Assembly: GCA_031177735.1 (NCBI GenBank)
Contig: JAPSKJ010000035.1
Span: forward strand, 1 to 14,764
Length of the DNA stretch: 14,764 nt
Origin: Nocardioides sp.
Lineage (GTDB): Bacteria > Actinomycetota > Actinomycetes > Propionibacteriales > Nocardioidaceae
Direction of reading: 5' to 3'
Shown: positions 1-8,340 of the stretch, piece by piece
Layout: every line of letters begins with the position of its first letter
Numbering within the stretch: the stretch's first letter is position 1
Notes under the pieces: model-generated
What the model saw: the letters and a program-made list of their open reading frames with translations, nothing else
Database searches by the model: none
What the model was told of the DNA's origin: nothing
Translations under genes and position numbers: made by a program

Positions 1-1418
1 CCGGCGGGGGCTCGCGAGTCCAGCAGCGCGCGGACGGTGCTCGAGCAGCCCCCGCAGCCGGTGGTGGCGCGGGTGCGCTCCCTGACGTCCTCCAGCGAGG
101 TGCAGCCGCGGATGCGGCCGGCCGAGACGCCGGCGCACGCGCAGACCTCCGCGTCGTCGGGCAGGCTGTCCGCCGTGGCGTCGCCGCCGGTCGGGTAGCC
201 CATCAGCAGCTGGCCGGGCTCCTGCGGGCCGAGCACCGTGCCGCGGTCGAAGGCCTGGGTGATCAGGCCGATCCGGGACAGGTCGCCGACCAGGGTGGCG
301 GCCACGATGACGCCGTCGCGCACGACCAGCTTGCGCAGGCTGCCGGTGACCGGGTTGGCCACCTCCACCACGTCACCGTCGATCTCGCCCTCCTCACCCG
401 GGGCGCCGATCGTCTCGGCGGGGTCACCGAGGACCGCCACGTCGAGCCCGGTGGCCCGCAGCCGGGCCACGAGCCGGTGGCCGCGGTAGGCCACGTCCGC
501 ACCGGTCAGGTGGGCGGCCAGCAGCGTGGCCTGCTCCCACGCCGGCGGCACGAAGCCGGTGGTGCGGCCCTCGTGCTCCGCGCAGTCGCCGATGGCGTGG
601 ATGCGGTTGTCGTCCACCGACGCGAGCCGGTCGTCGACCACGATGCCTCGGCGGGTCGAGATCGCGGCGCGGCGGGCCAGGTTGATGCTGGGTCGCCCAC
701 CGGCGGTGAGCACGACGAGGTCGGTGTCGAGGGTGAAGCCGTTGTCGAGACGGAGGCCCTCGTCGGTGAGCCGGACCGCCCGCGCGCCGGTGTAGACGGT
801 GGTGCCGAGCCGCTTGAGCGAGCGCTCCAGCATCGCGCCCGCCTTTACATCGACGTGGCTGCGGAGCAGGTGCTCGGCGCCCTCCACGATCTCGGTGTCG
901 ACGCCGCGCACGCTCAGCGCGCGGGCGACCTGCAGGCCGAGCAGACCGCCGCCCACCACCACCGCACGCCGGGCGGTCGGCACCGCCTCGAGCAGCCGCT
1001 GGCAGTCGTCGAGGCTGCGGAAGGCGTGCACCTTCTCGTGCAGCCGGCCGTCGACCTGCACCAGCCCGCGGATCGGCGGCAGCGTCGGGATGCTGCCGGT
1101 GGCGAGCACCAGCCGGTCGTAGGGCACCCGGCTTCGGTCGGCGAGCTCGACCTCGCGCTCGGCGCGGTGGATGTCCACGACGCGCGTGCCAAGACGCAGG
1201 TCGACCCCGTGGGCGGCGTACCACTCCGGCGAGCGGAGCGTGATCGCCTCCGGCCGGTGGGTGCCCTCCAGGACGGCGGAGAGCAGGATCCGGTTGTACG
1301 GCGCGTGCCGCTCCTCGCCGAGCACGGTGATGCCGCTGCGCACACCCCGCACCACCAGGCTCTCCACCAGGCGCACCGCCGCCATGCCGTTGCCGACGAT
1401 GACGATCCGCTCGCTCAT
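1..1418 (-). CDS. nasB: FAD/NAD(P)H-dependent reductase, electron-transfer partner of nitrate reductase (partial, C-terminus beyond left edge)
   Basis: This is a cytoplasmic pyridine-nucleotide reductase that would pass electrons from NAD(P)H through FAD and a [2Fe-2S] cluster to the nitrate reductase next to it. The visible 472 residues show an N-terminal FAD-binding Rossmann motif (VIVGNGMAAV, residues 6-15), the ATG segment LVLATGSIP near 103-111, a second nucleotide-binding motif VVVGGGLLG (153-161), and an AIGDCA motif late in the flavin domain. A BFD-type [2Fe-2S] site follows, with Cys426, Cys428, Cys455 and Cys458 (CxC-x26-CxxC). The ATG at 1418 lies inside ATGA, overlapping the stop of the upstream nitrate reductase gene, so the two are translationally coupled. 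The same N-terminal layout occurs in NirB, so if long siroheme domains follow outside the window it would instead be the nitrite reductase large subunit. The position beside nasC favours NasB. No stop codon is reached in the window. Confidence 0.82.
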   Translation of the reverse strand, partial: MSERIVIVGNGMAAVRLVESLVVRGVRSGITVLGEERHAPYNRILLSAVLEGTHRPEAITLRSPEWYAAHGVDLRLGTRVVDIHRAEREVELADRSRVPYDRLVLATGSIPTLPPIRGLVQVDGRLHEKVHAFRSLDDCQRLLEAVPTARRAVVVGGGLLGLQVARALSVRGVDTEIVEGAEHLLRSHVDVKAGAMLERSLKRLGTTVYTGARAVRLTDEGLRLDNGFTLDTDLVVLTAGGRPSINLARRAAISTRRGIVVDDRLASVDDNRIHAIGDCAEHEGRTTGFVPPAWEQATLLAAHLTGADVAYRGHRLVARLRATGLDVAVLGDPAETIGAPGEEGEIDGDVVEVANPVTGSLRKLVVRDGVIVAATLVGDLSRIGLITQAFDRGTVLGPQEPGQLLMGYPTGGDATADSLPDDAEVCACAGVSAGRIRGCTSLEDVRERTRATTGCGGCSSTVRALLDSRAPA

Positions 1419-3535
1419 CCGCGCACTCCCGCCGCGGTCCCGCGCTGCTGGCTCGCGGCTCGACCGGCTGCCGGCGCCACCGACACCGCGCACGCGCAGA
1501 CCTTGAACTCCGGCATCCGCGACGACGGGTCGAGGGCGTCGTTGGTCAGCTTGTTGGCGCCGACCCAGTGGAACGGCACGAAGACGGTGTCGGGGCGGAT
1601 GGTCTCGGCGACCCGCACCGGCGCCCGCATCTCGCCGCGGGGCGTCGCGACGTGGACCAGGTCGCCGTCGACGGCGCCGATCCGGCCGGCGAGCAGCGGG
1701 TGGATCTCCACGAACGGCCCGTCGTCGGGCAGGTCCTTGATCCGGCGGGTCTGGGCGCCGGACTGGTACTGCGCCAGGACGCGGCCCGTGGTCAGGTGGA
1801 GGGGGTACGCCGCCGACGGCTCCTCCGCCGCACCGGCGTGGTCGACGGCGACCGCGCGGGCACGGCCGTCGGGGGTCGCGAACGCCTCGGCGAACAGCCG
1901 CGGGGTGCCGGGGTGGGCGAGGTCCGGGCACGGCCAGAAGACCCCGTCCTCCGCGCGGATCCGGTCGTAGGTGATGCCGCCGTAGTCGGCCCGGCTGCCC
2001 GCGGTGGCGCGGCGCAGCTCTCCGAAGACCTCCTCCGGCTCGGTGCTCCACACCCCCGGCGCGCCGAGCCGCTCGGCCAGGCCGGCGATGACGTCGAGGT
2101 CGCTGCGCACGCCCTCGGGCGGGGTGACCGCGCGCTGGCGCAGGATGACCCGGCCCTCGAGGTTCGTCATCGTGCCCGACTCCTCGGCCCACTGGGTGAT
2201 CGGCAGGACCACGTCGGCGATGGCCGCGGTCTCGCTCATCACCAGGTCGCACACGACCAGCAGGTCGAGCGACTCCAGCCGCTCGGTCACGTGCCGTGCG
2301 TTGGGCGCCGAGACGACGATGTTGGAGCCGAAGACCAGCAGGCTCCGCGGACCCTCGGGCGTGCCGAGCGCGTCGAGCAGCTCGTAGGCCGAGCGACCCT
2401 TGCCCGGGATGACCTCCGGCTCCACGCCCCACACCGCGGCCACGTGCGCGCGGGCCGCAGGGTCGTCGATCATCCGGTAGCCCGGCAGCTGGTCGGCCTT
2501 CTGCCCGTGCTCGCGGCCACCCTGGCCGTTGCCCTGGCCGGTCAGGCAGCCGTAGCCGGCGAACGGCTTGCCCGGCATGCCGAGCGCGAGCGCCACGTTG
2601 ATCCAGGCGAGCACGGTGGCGGTGCCCTGGCTGTGCTGCTCGGCGCCGCGCGCGGTGAGCACCATGACCCGCTCGGCACCGGCCAGCAGGTCGGCCAGCT
2701 CGCGCAGCTCGGTGGCGGTGACGCCGGTGACCCGCTCCACCCGCTCGGGCCACCACCCGGTCACGCTCTGGCGCACCTGCTCGAAGCCGCTGGTGCGGGC
2801 GGCGACGTACTCCTCGTCGACGGCACCCGCCGCGTCGAGCAGGTGCAGCACCCCCAGCGCGATGGGGAGGTCGGTGCCGGGCACCGGCTGCAGGAACAGG
2901 TCGGCGCGCTCGGCGGTGGCGGTACGCCGCGGGTCGATCACCACCACGCGGCCGCCGCGCTCGCGGAGCCGGTCGAGGTGGCGCGCCGCGGGCGGCATCG
3001 TCTCGGCGAGGTTGGACCCCACCAGCACGACCACGTCGGTCTGCTCGATGTCGGCCAGCGGGAACGGCAGTCCGCGGTCGATGCCGAAGGCCTGGTTGCC
3101 CGCGCTGGCCGCGGAGCTCATGCACCAGCGGCCGTTGTAGTCGATCTGCGAGGTGCGCAGCGCGATCCGGGCGAACTTGCCCAGCTGGTAGGCCTTCTCG
3201 TTGGTCAGGCCACCACCGCCGAACACCGCGTTGACGTCCGGCCCGTGGGCCTCGCGCAGCGCGGCGAGGCGGCCAGCGACCAGGTCGAGCGCGTCGTCCC
3301 ACTCCACCGCCCGCCAGGCCCCGCTCGCCCGGTCGCGGACCATCGGCGTGGTGATCCGCTCGCGGTGGCCCCGCAACCCGGCGGCGGTCCACCCCTTGCG
3401 GCACAGCGCGCCCTCCTCGCTCGGGCTGTGCACGTTCCTCGGCAGCGCACGCGCCTGCACCTCCAGCGTCCGGCCGCTGCGGTTCAGCGTCATGCCGCAC
3501 TGGAGGCTGCAGTAGGGGCAGTGGGTCTCGGTCAT
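1415..3535 (-). CDS. nasC: Assimilatory nitrate reductase catalytic subunit (Mo-bis-MGD, [4Fe-4S])
   Basis: This 706-residue protein belongs to the molybdopterin oxidoreductase family and would reduce nitrate to nitrite in the cytoplasm. The N-terminus carries the [4Fe-4S] ligands Cys6, Cys9, Cys13 and Cys45 (CPYCSLQCGM, then GALCRKGW). Cys138 in NGRWCMSSA is the expected Mo ligand, in the context seen in NapA/NarB/NasA nitrate reductases rather than in selenocysteine formate dehydrogenases. A C-terminal molybdopterin-dinucleotide-binding domain runs from about 585 to 695 (LTTGRVLAQYQSG, then FVPFHWVGANKLTNDALDP). There is no Tat signal, so it is cytoplasmic and assimilatory. It has no C-terminal BFD domain; that cluster sits in the overlapping downstream reductase gene. 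The ATG start has no good Shine-Dalgarno and places the cysteine motif directly at the N-terminus, as usual for the family. The name could equally be nasA or narB by other conventions. Confidence 0.9.
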   Translation of the reverse strand: MTETHCPYCSLQCGMTLNRSGRTLEVQARALPRNVHSPSEEGALCRKGWTAAGLRGHRERITTPMVRDRASGAWRAVEWDDALDLVAGRLAALREAHGPDVNAVFGGGGLTNEKAYQLGKFARIALRTSQIDYNGRWCMSSAASAGNQAFGIDRGLPFPLADIEQTDVVVLVGSNLAETMPPAARHLDRLRERGGRVVVIDPRRTATAERADLFLQPVPGTDLPIALGVLHLLDAAGAVDEEYVAARTSGFEQVRQSVTGWWPERVERVTGVTATELRELADLLAGAERVMVLTARGAEQHSQGTATVLAWINVALALGMPGKPFAGYGCLTGQGNGQGGREHGQKADQLPGYRMIDDPAARAHVAAVWGVEPEVIPGKGRSAYELLDALGTPEGPRSLLVFGSNIVVSAPNARHVTERLESLDLLVVCDLVMSETAAIADVVLPITQWAEESGTMTNLEGRVILRQRAVTPPEGVRSDLDVIAGLAERLGAPGVWSTEPEEVFGELRRATAGSRADYGGITYDRIRAEDGVFWPCPDLAHPGTPRLFAEAFATPDGRARAVAVDHAGAAEEPSAAYPLHLTTGRVLAQYQSGAQTRRIKDLPDDGPFVEIHPLLAGRIGAVDGDLVHVATPRGEMRAPVRVAETIRPDTVFVPFHWVGANKLTNDALDPSSRMPEFKVCACAVSVAPAAGRAASQQRGTAAGVRG

Positions 3536-3602
3536 CGTCGACGAGGGTGCTACGCCGCTGTCACACGACGGGGCACGAACCGTTCGGTGCAGGTCAACAG
3601 AT

Positions 3603-3618
3603 CCTCACAACCTCACAA
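3603..3618. repeat. Tandem octamer CCTCACAA x2 (TTGTGAGG x2 on the minus strand), candidate operator
   Basis: Two perfect head-to-tail copies of CCTCACAA lie 68-83 bp upstream of the nasC start and about 102 bp upstream of the gdhA start. The same CCTCAC core with 8-bp periodicity recurs upstream of narK at 6815-6839. Short direct repeats of this kind suit a winged-helix (OmpR-like) regulator, but that role is inference. Confidence 0.4.
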
Positions 3619-3707
3619 CCCGGCTGGGGAACGGCGTGGCGGGTACGGGAGCATGGTCGGGCCAGGGCGACCACGCCCTGCTCGGCCCTGAACCCCCCGG
3701 CACGCCT

Positions 3708-3713
3708 AGGAGG
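3708..3713 (+). promoter_or_regulatory. Strong ribosome binding site of gdhA
   Basis: A perfect AGGAGG sits six bases before the GTG at 3720. It fixes this GTG as the start and excludes the in-frame upstream GTG at 3636, whose extra 28 residues look nothing like the GDH family. It is by far the best Shine-Dalgarno in the window, suggesting strong translation. Confidence 0.9.
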
Positions 3714-3719
3714 CCCCGC

Positions 3720-5069
<1,350 letters not shown>

Positions 5070-5073
5070 CCGA

Positions 5074-5116
5074 GGCGCGGGTGCACCGGCGCCCGGGCTC
5101 CGGTGCACCGCGCGCC
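5074..5116. terminator. Bidirectional hairpin terminator between gdhA and narK
   Basis: The arms at 5074-5089 and 5100-5116 pair over 16 bp with one bulged base, around a 10-nt loop; the inner 10 bp (GGTGCACCGG with CCGGTGCACC) are perfect. It fills the 47-bp gap between the convergent gdhA stop (5069) and narK stop (5117). No U-tract follows on either strand, which is usual in GC-rich actinobacteria. Confidence 0.8.
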
Positions 5117-6703
5117 TCACAGGCCGGTGTAGCGCGAGCCCGATCGGCGGGAGAACACCAGCCAGGTGACCGCCAGGCAGATCACGTAGAACACCGTGAA
5201 GATCGTCATCGCGCTCTTGGTGGCGGCCAGCGGGTCGCTGACCCACGGGCTGTTGAACGCGATCGGGATCAGGAAGCCGCCGATCGCCCCGATCGCGCCG
5301 ATGATGCCGACCGCGGCCGATGACCGCTTGCCGCCCTCGAGCAGGGCGAGCTCGCGCTCGGGGGTGCCCTCGGCGGTGTCGGCCACGGCGTCGCGGCGGA
5401 AGATCGCCGGGATCATCTTGTAGGTCGAGCCGTTGCCGATCCCGCTGAACGCGAAGATCACCATGAACATGGCCAGGAACAGCCAGAACAGGTCGGAGTT
5501 CGCGTCGACCGCCGTCACCACCTCGGTGGGGAAGTCGAACGCCGCCGGGTCGGCCTTGATCGCCGCGAGCGCCTCCGGCGTGGGCGCCGGGGGCAGCTGG
5601 GTGAGCCGACCGAGCGTGAACAGCACGCCCAGCGTGCCGGCGATCATGCCGGCGAAGGCGAGCATGGTGATCCGGGTGCCGCCGAACCGGTCGGCGAGCC
5701 ATCCGCCGAGCGGGCGGGCCATCGAGCCGACCAGCGCGCCGAGGAAGGCGTAGTAGGCGAAGTTGATGCCGATCCCGGCCACCTCCGGCACCGGCTGGCG
5801 CCAGAAGTTGAGCTTGATCAGCAGCGGCATCGCGGCGGAGAAGCCGATGAAGGAGCCGAAGGTGCCGATGTAGAGGAACGACATCACCTGCACCGGGCGG
5901 TGCTTGATGACGGCGAGCTGCTCCCTGGGGTGCGACTCGACCCCCGCCAGGTTGTCCATCAAGAAGTACGCCGCCACGGTGGCCACCACCGCCAGGCCGG
6001 CGTAGACGAACGCCGCCCGCTCCAGGTGGATGCCACCTTCGCTGGCCTGCACCATCCCGAAGATGCCGGCCCCGCCGACGATGACCGGCAGCAGGAACTG
6101 GATCAGCGCGACCCCGAGGTTGCCGCCCGCGGCGTTGAGCCCGAGCGCGGCGCCCTTCTTGGCCGCCGGGTAGAAGAAGTTGATGTTGGCCATCGACGAG
6201 GCGAAGTTGCCGCCGCCGAGGCCGGCCGTCGCAGCGATCACGCAGAACAGCCAGTACGGCGTCGCCGGGTTGGTGACGGCGTACGCGAAGCCCAGCGTGG
6301 GGACGAGCAGCAGCGCGGCGCTCACCATGGTCCAGTTGCGGCCTCCGAACTTCGGCACGGCGAAGGTGTAGGGCACCCGCAGCAGCGAGCCGACCAGGTT
6401 GGGGATCGCGACGAGGAAGAACAGCTGCTGGGCGCTGAAGTCGAAGCCCATCTGCAGCAGGAACGCCGAGGAGACGCTCCAGATCAGCCACACCGAGAAG
6501 CCGAGGTGCTCGGCGAAGATCGACCAGATCAGGTTGCGGCGGGCGATCGGCTTGCCGGTGGACTCCCAGAAGTCGGGGTCCTCGGGTCGCCAGTCGTGGA
6601 TCCATCGCTTCGTACGCCGCGCTTCGGCTCCCGGTGCGAGGGAGCCGGGGGTGGCCACCGCGGCGGTGGGGGCGGCGCCGGTCTGCTTGCTCGTCAGGGA
6701 CAT
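5117..6703 (-). CDS. narK: Nitrate/nitrite MFS transporter (NarK family)
   Basis: This is a polytopic inner-membrane protein of the major facilitator superfamily that would import nitrate and/or export nitrite. From the ATG at 6703 it has 528 residues, about 12 hydrophobic segments, and a soluble N-terminal leader of about 60 residues ending RRTKRWIHDW. Nitrate-porter signatures are visible: NLIWSIFAEHLGFSVW at the start of TM1, NINFFYPAAKKGAALGLNAA leading into GGNLGVALIQF, and GGWLADRFGGTRIT in the half-repeat loop. A long extracytoplasmic loop near the C-terminal half (TQLPPAPTPEAL...) is typical of actinobacterial members. The start is set by GAGGAG five bases upstream; an in-frame ATG at 6787 would add 28 non-homologous residues and lacks an RBS. 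The gene converges on gdhA and is separated from nasC by it, so it has its own promoter. Confidence 0.93.
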   Translation of the reverse strand: MSLTSKQTGAAPTAAVATPGSLAPGAEARRTKRWIHDWRPEDPDFWESTGKPIARRNLIWSIFAEHLGFSVWLIWSVSSAFLLQMGFDFSAQQLFFLVAIPNLVGSLLRVPYTFAVPKFGGRNWTMVSAALLLVPTLGFAYAVTNPATPYWLFCVIAATAGLGGGNFASSMANINFFYPAAKKGAALGLNAAGGNLGVALIQFLLPVIVGGAGIFGMVQASEGGIHLERAAFVYAGLAVVATVAAYFLMDNLAGVESHPREQLAVIKHRPVQVMSFLYIGTFGSFIGFSAAMPLLIKLNFWRQPVPEVAGIGINFAYYAFLGALVGSMARPLGGWLADRFGGTRITMLAFAGMIAGTLGVLFTLGRLTQLPPAPTPEALAAIKADPAAFDFPTEVVTAVDANSDLFWLFLAMFMVIFAFSGIGNGSTYKMIPAIFRRDAVADTAEGTPERELALLEGGKRSSAAVGIIGAIGAIGGFLIPIAFNSPWVSDPLAATKSAMTIFTVFYVICLAVTWLVFSRRSGSRYTGL

Positions 6704-6826
6704 GAGGACTCCTCGGGCGCGTGGGTGGCCCATCGACGGGGTCTGGATGTGCCTCATCCTCGGGAGGGCCGGTAACACCGGCGCCATGCCGGCGTTCCCA
6801 CGACGTCAACTTGTCCTCACGGCCTC
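6704..6826 (-). promoter_or_regulatory. narK upstream region with inverted repeat and GTGAGG repeats
   Basis: The narK promoter must lie here, between its start and the hairpin that closes the RTX gene. Visible are a perfect inverted repeat GCCGGT-AAC-ACCGGC at 6768-6782 (65-79 bp upstream of the start) and the beginning of the CCTCACGG repeat cluster (6815 onward). A TTGACG resembling a -35 occurs on the minus strand around 6805-6812, but no matching -10 is seen at 16-18 bp. Confidence 0.5.
6709..6714 (-). promoter_or_regulatory. Ribosome binding site of narK
   Basis: GAGGAG on the minus strand lies five bases before the ATG at 6703. It decides the narK start in favour of 6703 over the in-frame ATG at 6787. 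Confidence 0.8.
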
Positions 6827-6839
6827 ACGGCCCTCACGG
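6815..6839. repeat. Tandem octamer cluster CCTCACGG x3
   Basis: CCTCACGG occurs at 6815-6822, 6823-6830 and 6832-6839, followed by a degenerate GCTCACCG at 6840-6847. It lies 112-136 bp upstream of the narK start. The third copy is also part of the left arm of the hairpin at 6827-6857, so part of the repetition is explained by that stem, but the first copy lies wholly outside it. Confidence 0.45.
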
Positions 6840-6857
6840 GCTCACCGTGAGGGCCGT
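6827..6857 (-). terminator. Perfect 13-bp hairpin after the RTX gene
   Basis: ACGGCCCTCACGG (6827-6839) and its exact reverse complement (6845-6857) enclose the loop GCTCA. It begins 10 bases past the stop of the minus-strand calcium-binding protein gene, so it most likely terminates that transcript and insulates narK. There is no U-tract. Confidence 0.75.
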
Positions 6858-6867
6858 GCGCCGGGGG

Positions 6868-8340
6868 TCACTGGAGCGGGCGGATCACCCAGTCGACGCG
6901 GACGTCCTCGAACTCGCCGTCCTCCTCCCAGTGGCCGACGATGTCGGGCTGCGAGGTGTCCCACGGCACGGTGTCCGGGCCGCCCTCGGTGGCACCCCAC
7001 GCCTGGTAGGACGCGGTGTCGGTGTGGCCGCCGCCATCAGGGCAGCTGACCGTCCGCTGACCGTCGCCGGCGCCCACGATGTCGAGCCAGTACTGCTTGC
7101 TGCGCTGCACGATGCCGAGGTCGGCGCTCCAGCCCCGGTTGAGCGCACCGCTGTGGGTGAAGGAGCAGTCATCCGACGTGCCGCTGCCGGAGAAGCTGCC
7201 GGTGGCCGACTCGTAGCGCCACATCGCGGTCGTGGCCGGGTCGCCGTGGCGCACGAGGACCATCGTGATCTCCCAGTCGTAGGTCTCCCGGGCGTGGTCG
7301 CTGGTCCACACCTCACGACCGGTCACCGTGGCCTGCCAGCGCTCCGGCAGCCCGCCGGCCTGGCAGGAGACGAGCACCTCTGCCGTGCACACGTCGGGGT
7401 CGCCGGGAGTGTTGGCGGCGCCGCCCGGGCTGCCCCCGTCGCAGGTGTCGTGGCCCGCACCGCCGTCGCAGGTGTCGGTGCCGGGACCCATCTCGATCCT
7501 GGCGTCGTCGCCGGCGCCGGCGGACGCCACGTCGTTGCCGTCCCCGGCGTCGATGGTGTCGGCGTGGCCGCTGCCCTGCAGGGTGTCGTTGCCGGTGTCG
7601 CCCACCAGGAGGGTCGCGGGGTGACGCGCGGTCAGCCGGTCCTCGCCGGGCCCGCCGAAGAGCGCCTGGCTGACGTCGTCGGTGGCCAGCACGTCATTGC
7701 CGTCGTCGCCGTAGTAGAACCCGCCCACGCCCGGCCCGGGGACCACCGTGTCGTGGCCACCGTCGCCGTGCAGCGTGTCGTTGTCGGCGCCACCGTCGAC
7801 GGTGTCGTCGCCCGCGCCGCCGTGCACCTCGACGTCCGCACCACCGGCGGCCAGCAGAGTGTCGTTCCCGTCACCGCCGTGCATGGTGTCGGCGTGGTCG
7901 CCGCCCTCCAACCGGTCGTTGCCGGGACCGCCGTCGAGCAGCGTGCCGGCGCGGCTGGTCCGCAGCACGTCGTCGTCCGCGCCGCCGGAGAGGCCGATGC
8001 CGTCGGCCTGTGCGATCAGGGTGTCGTCGCCCTCGTCGCCGATCAGGAACCCGCCACCGCCCGGACCCGACCAGACGGTGTCGTCGCCGCTGCCACCGCA
8101 GACGATGTCGAGCCCTCCGCGACCCTTGATCTTGTCCTTGCCGCCCTTCGCGACGATGACGTCGCGCCCGGCGGTGCCACGGATCTTCTCGGACTTGTTG
8201 GTGCCCACGATGGTGGCCTTGAACCCGGCACACCGCGGCTTGGCGGCCTCGCTGCTGGAGGCCGCCGCAAGAACGACCGGGACGATGAGTGCGAGCGCCA
8301 CCACCAGGGTGGCGAGTCGACGTCGGGTGGTGATCTCCAT
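6868..8340 (-). CDS. Secreted RTX-like calcium-binding repeat protein with an unrecognised C-terminal domain
   Basis: From the ATG at 8340 the product is 490 residues. It opens with a Sec-type signal peptide: charged MEITTRRR, a hydrophobic core near 10-27, and likely cleavage after SSSEAA at about residue 33. Residues 46-305 are nonapeptide repeats of the hemolysin type (GGxGxDxxx; for example GGDGNDTL, GGAGDDTV, GGPGNDRL), which form a calcium-loaded beta-roll. Residues 330-490 are a Trp- and Thr-rich, probably beta-stranded domain (WQATVTGREVW, WHxE-like GHWEEDGEFEDV) that I cannot assign. No LPXTG motif, membrane anchor, protease or lipase motif is visible, so the function is open: extracellular structural, adhesive or binding roles are all possible. 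An in-frame ATG at 8391 exists, but starting at 8340 gives a standard signal peptide. Neither start has a clear Shine-Dalgarno. The gene is divergent from the kinase operon. Confidence 0.85.
   Translation of the reverse strand: MEITTRRRLATLVVALALIVPVVLAAASSSEAAKPRCAGFKATIVGTNKSEKIRGTAGRDVIVAKGGKDKIKGRGGLDIVCGGSGDDTVWSGPGGGGFLIGDEGDDTLIAQADGIGLSGGADDDVLRTSRAGTLLDGGPGNDRLEGGDHADTMHGGDGNDTLLAAGGADVEVHGGAGDDTVDGGADNDTLHGDGGHDTVVPGPGVGGFYYGDDGNDVLATDDVSQALFGGPGEDRLTARHPATLLVGDTGNDTLQGSGHADTIDAGDGNDVASAGAGDDARIEMGPGTDTCDGGAGHDTCDGGSPGGAANTPGDPDVCTAEVLVSCQAGGLPERWQATVTGREVWTSDHARETYDWEITMVLVRHGDPATTAMWRYESATGSFSGSGTSDDCSFTHSGALNRGWSADLGIVQRSKQYWLDIVGAGDGQRTVSCPDGGGHTDTASYQAWGATEGGPDTVPWDTSQPDIVGHWEEDGEFEDVRVDWVIRPLQ
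7459..8097 (-). repeat. 110-residue internal duplication in the RTX domain
   Basis: Residues 82-184 (7789-8097) align without gaps to residues 192-294 (7459-7767), an offset of 110 residues, with close to half the positions identical by my hand alignment. Paired landmarks are SGPGGGGF/PGPGVGGF, GDEGDDTL/GDDGNDVL, GTLLDGGPGND/ATLLVGDTGND and GGDHADTMHGGDGND/GSGHADTIDAGDGND. This is a higher-order repeat on top of the nonapeptides, implying an ancestral duplication of about 330 bp. Confidence 0.8.

Larger units (their letters stand above)
3536..3719. promoter_or_regulatory. Divergent nasC/gdhA intergenic region
   Basis: These 184 bp must contain the promoters of both the minus-strand nitrate reductase genes and plus-strand gdhA. 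I see no convincing -10/-35 pair in either direction, as is common in high-GC actinobacteria. Two structured elements stand out: an imperfect inverted repeat GCACGAACCGTTCGGTGC at 3573-3590 and a tandem octamer at 3603-3618. I looked for a GlnR box (GTnAC-n6-GnAAC) on both strands and found no good match. Confidence 0.6.

Noticed and set aside
1415..3535. Formate dehydrogenase or periplasmic NapA for the molybdoenzyme
   Set aside because: The Mo-ligand context (RWCMSSA) and pairing with a BFD reductase fit nitrate reductase. There is no TGA-encoded selenocysteine and no Tat leader.
3536..3719. GlnR binding box in the nasC/gdhA intergenic region
   Set aside because: GTCAC at 3560-3564 is not followed at 6 bp by a GnAAC half, and no other pairing on either strand fits the consensus.
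6704..6787. Longer NarK starting at the ATG at 6787
   Set aside because: The extra 28 residues look unlike NarK, while the ATG at 6703 has GAGGAG at good spacing.
7459..8160. Periodic DNA in the RTX gene read as a CRISPR or noncoding tandem repeat
   Set aside because: Repeats are degenerate at DNA level, stay in frame and encode GGxGxDxxx. There are no constant repeats or unique spacers.
6868..8340. RTX toxin or hemolysin
   Set aside because: Only the calcium-binding repeats are shared with toxins. No acyltransferase site, pore-forming segment or type I export genes are seen, and the protein has a Sec signal peptide.
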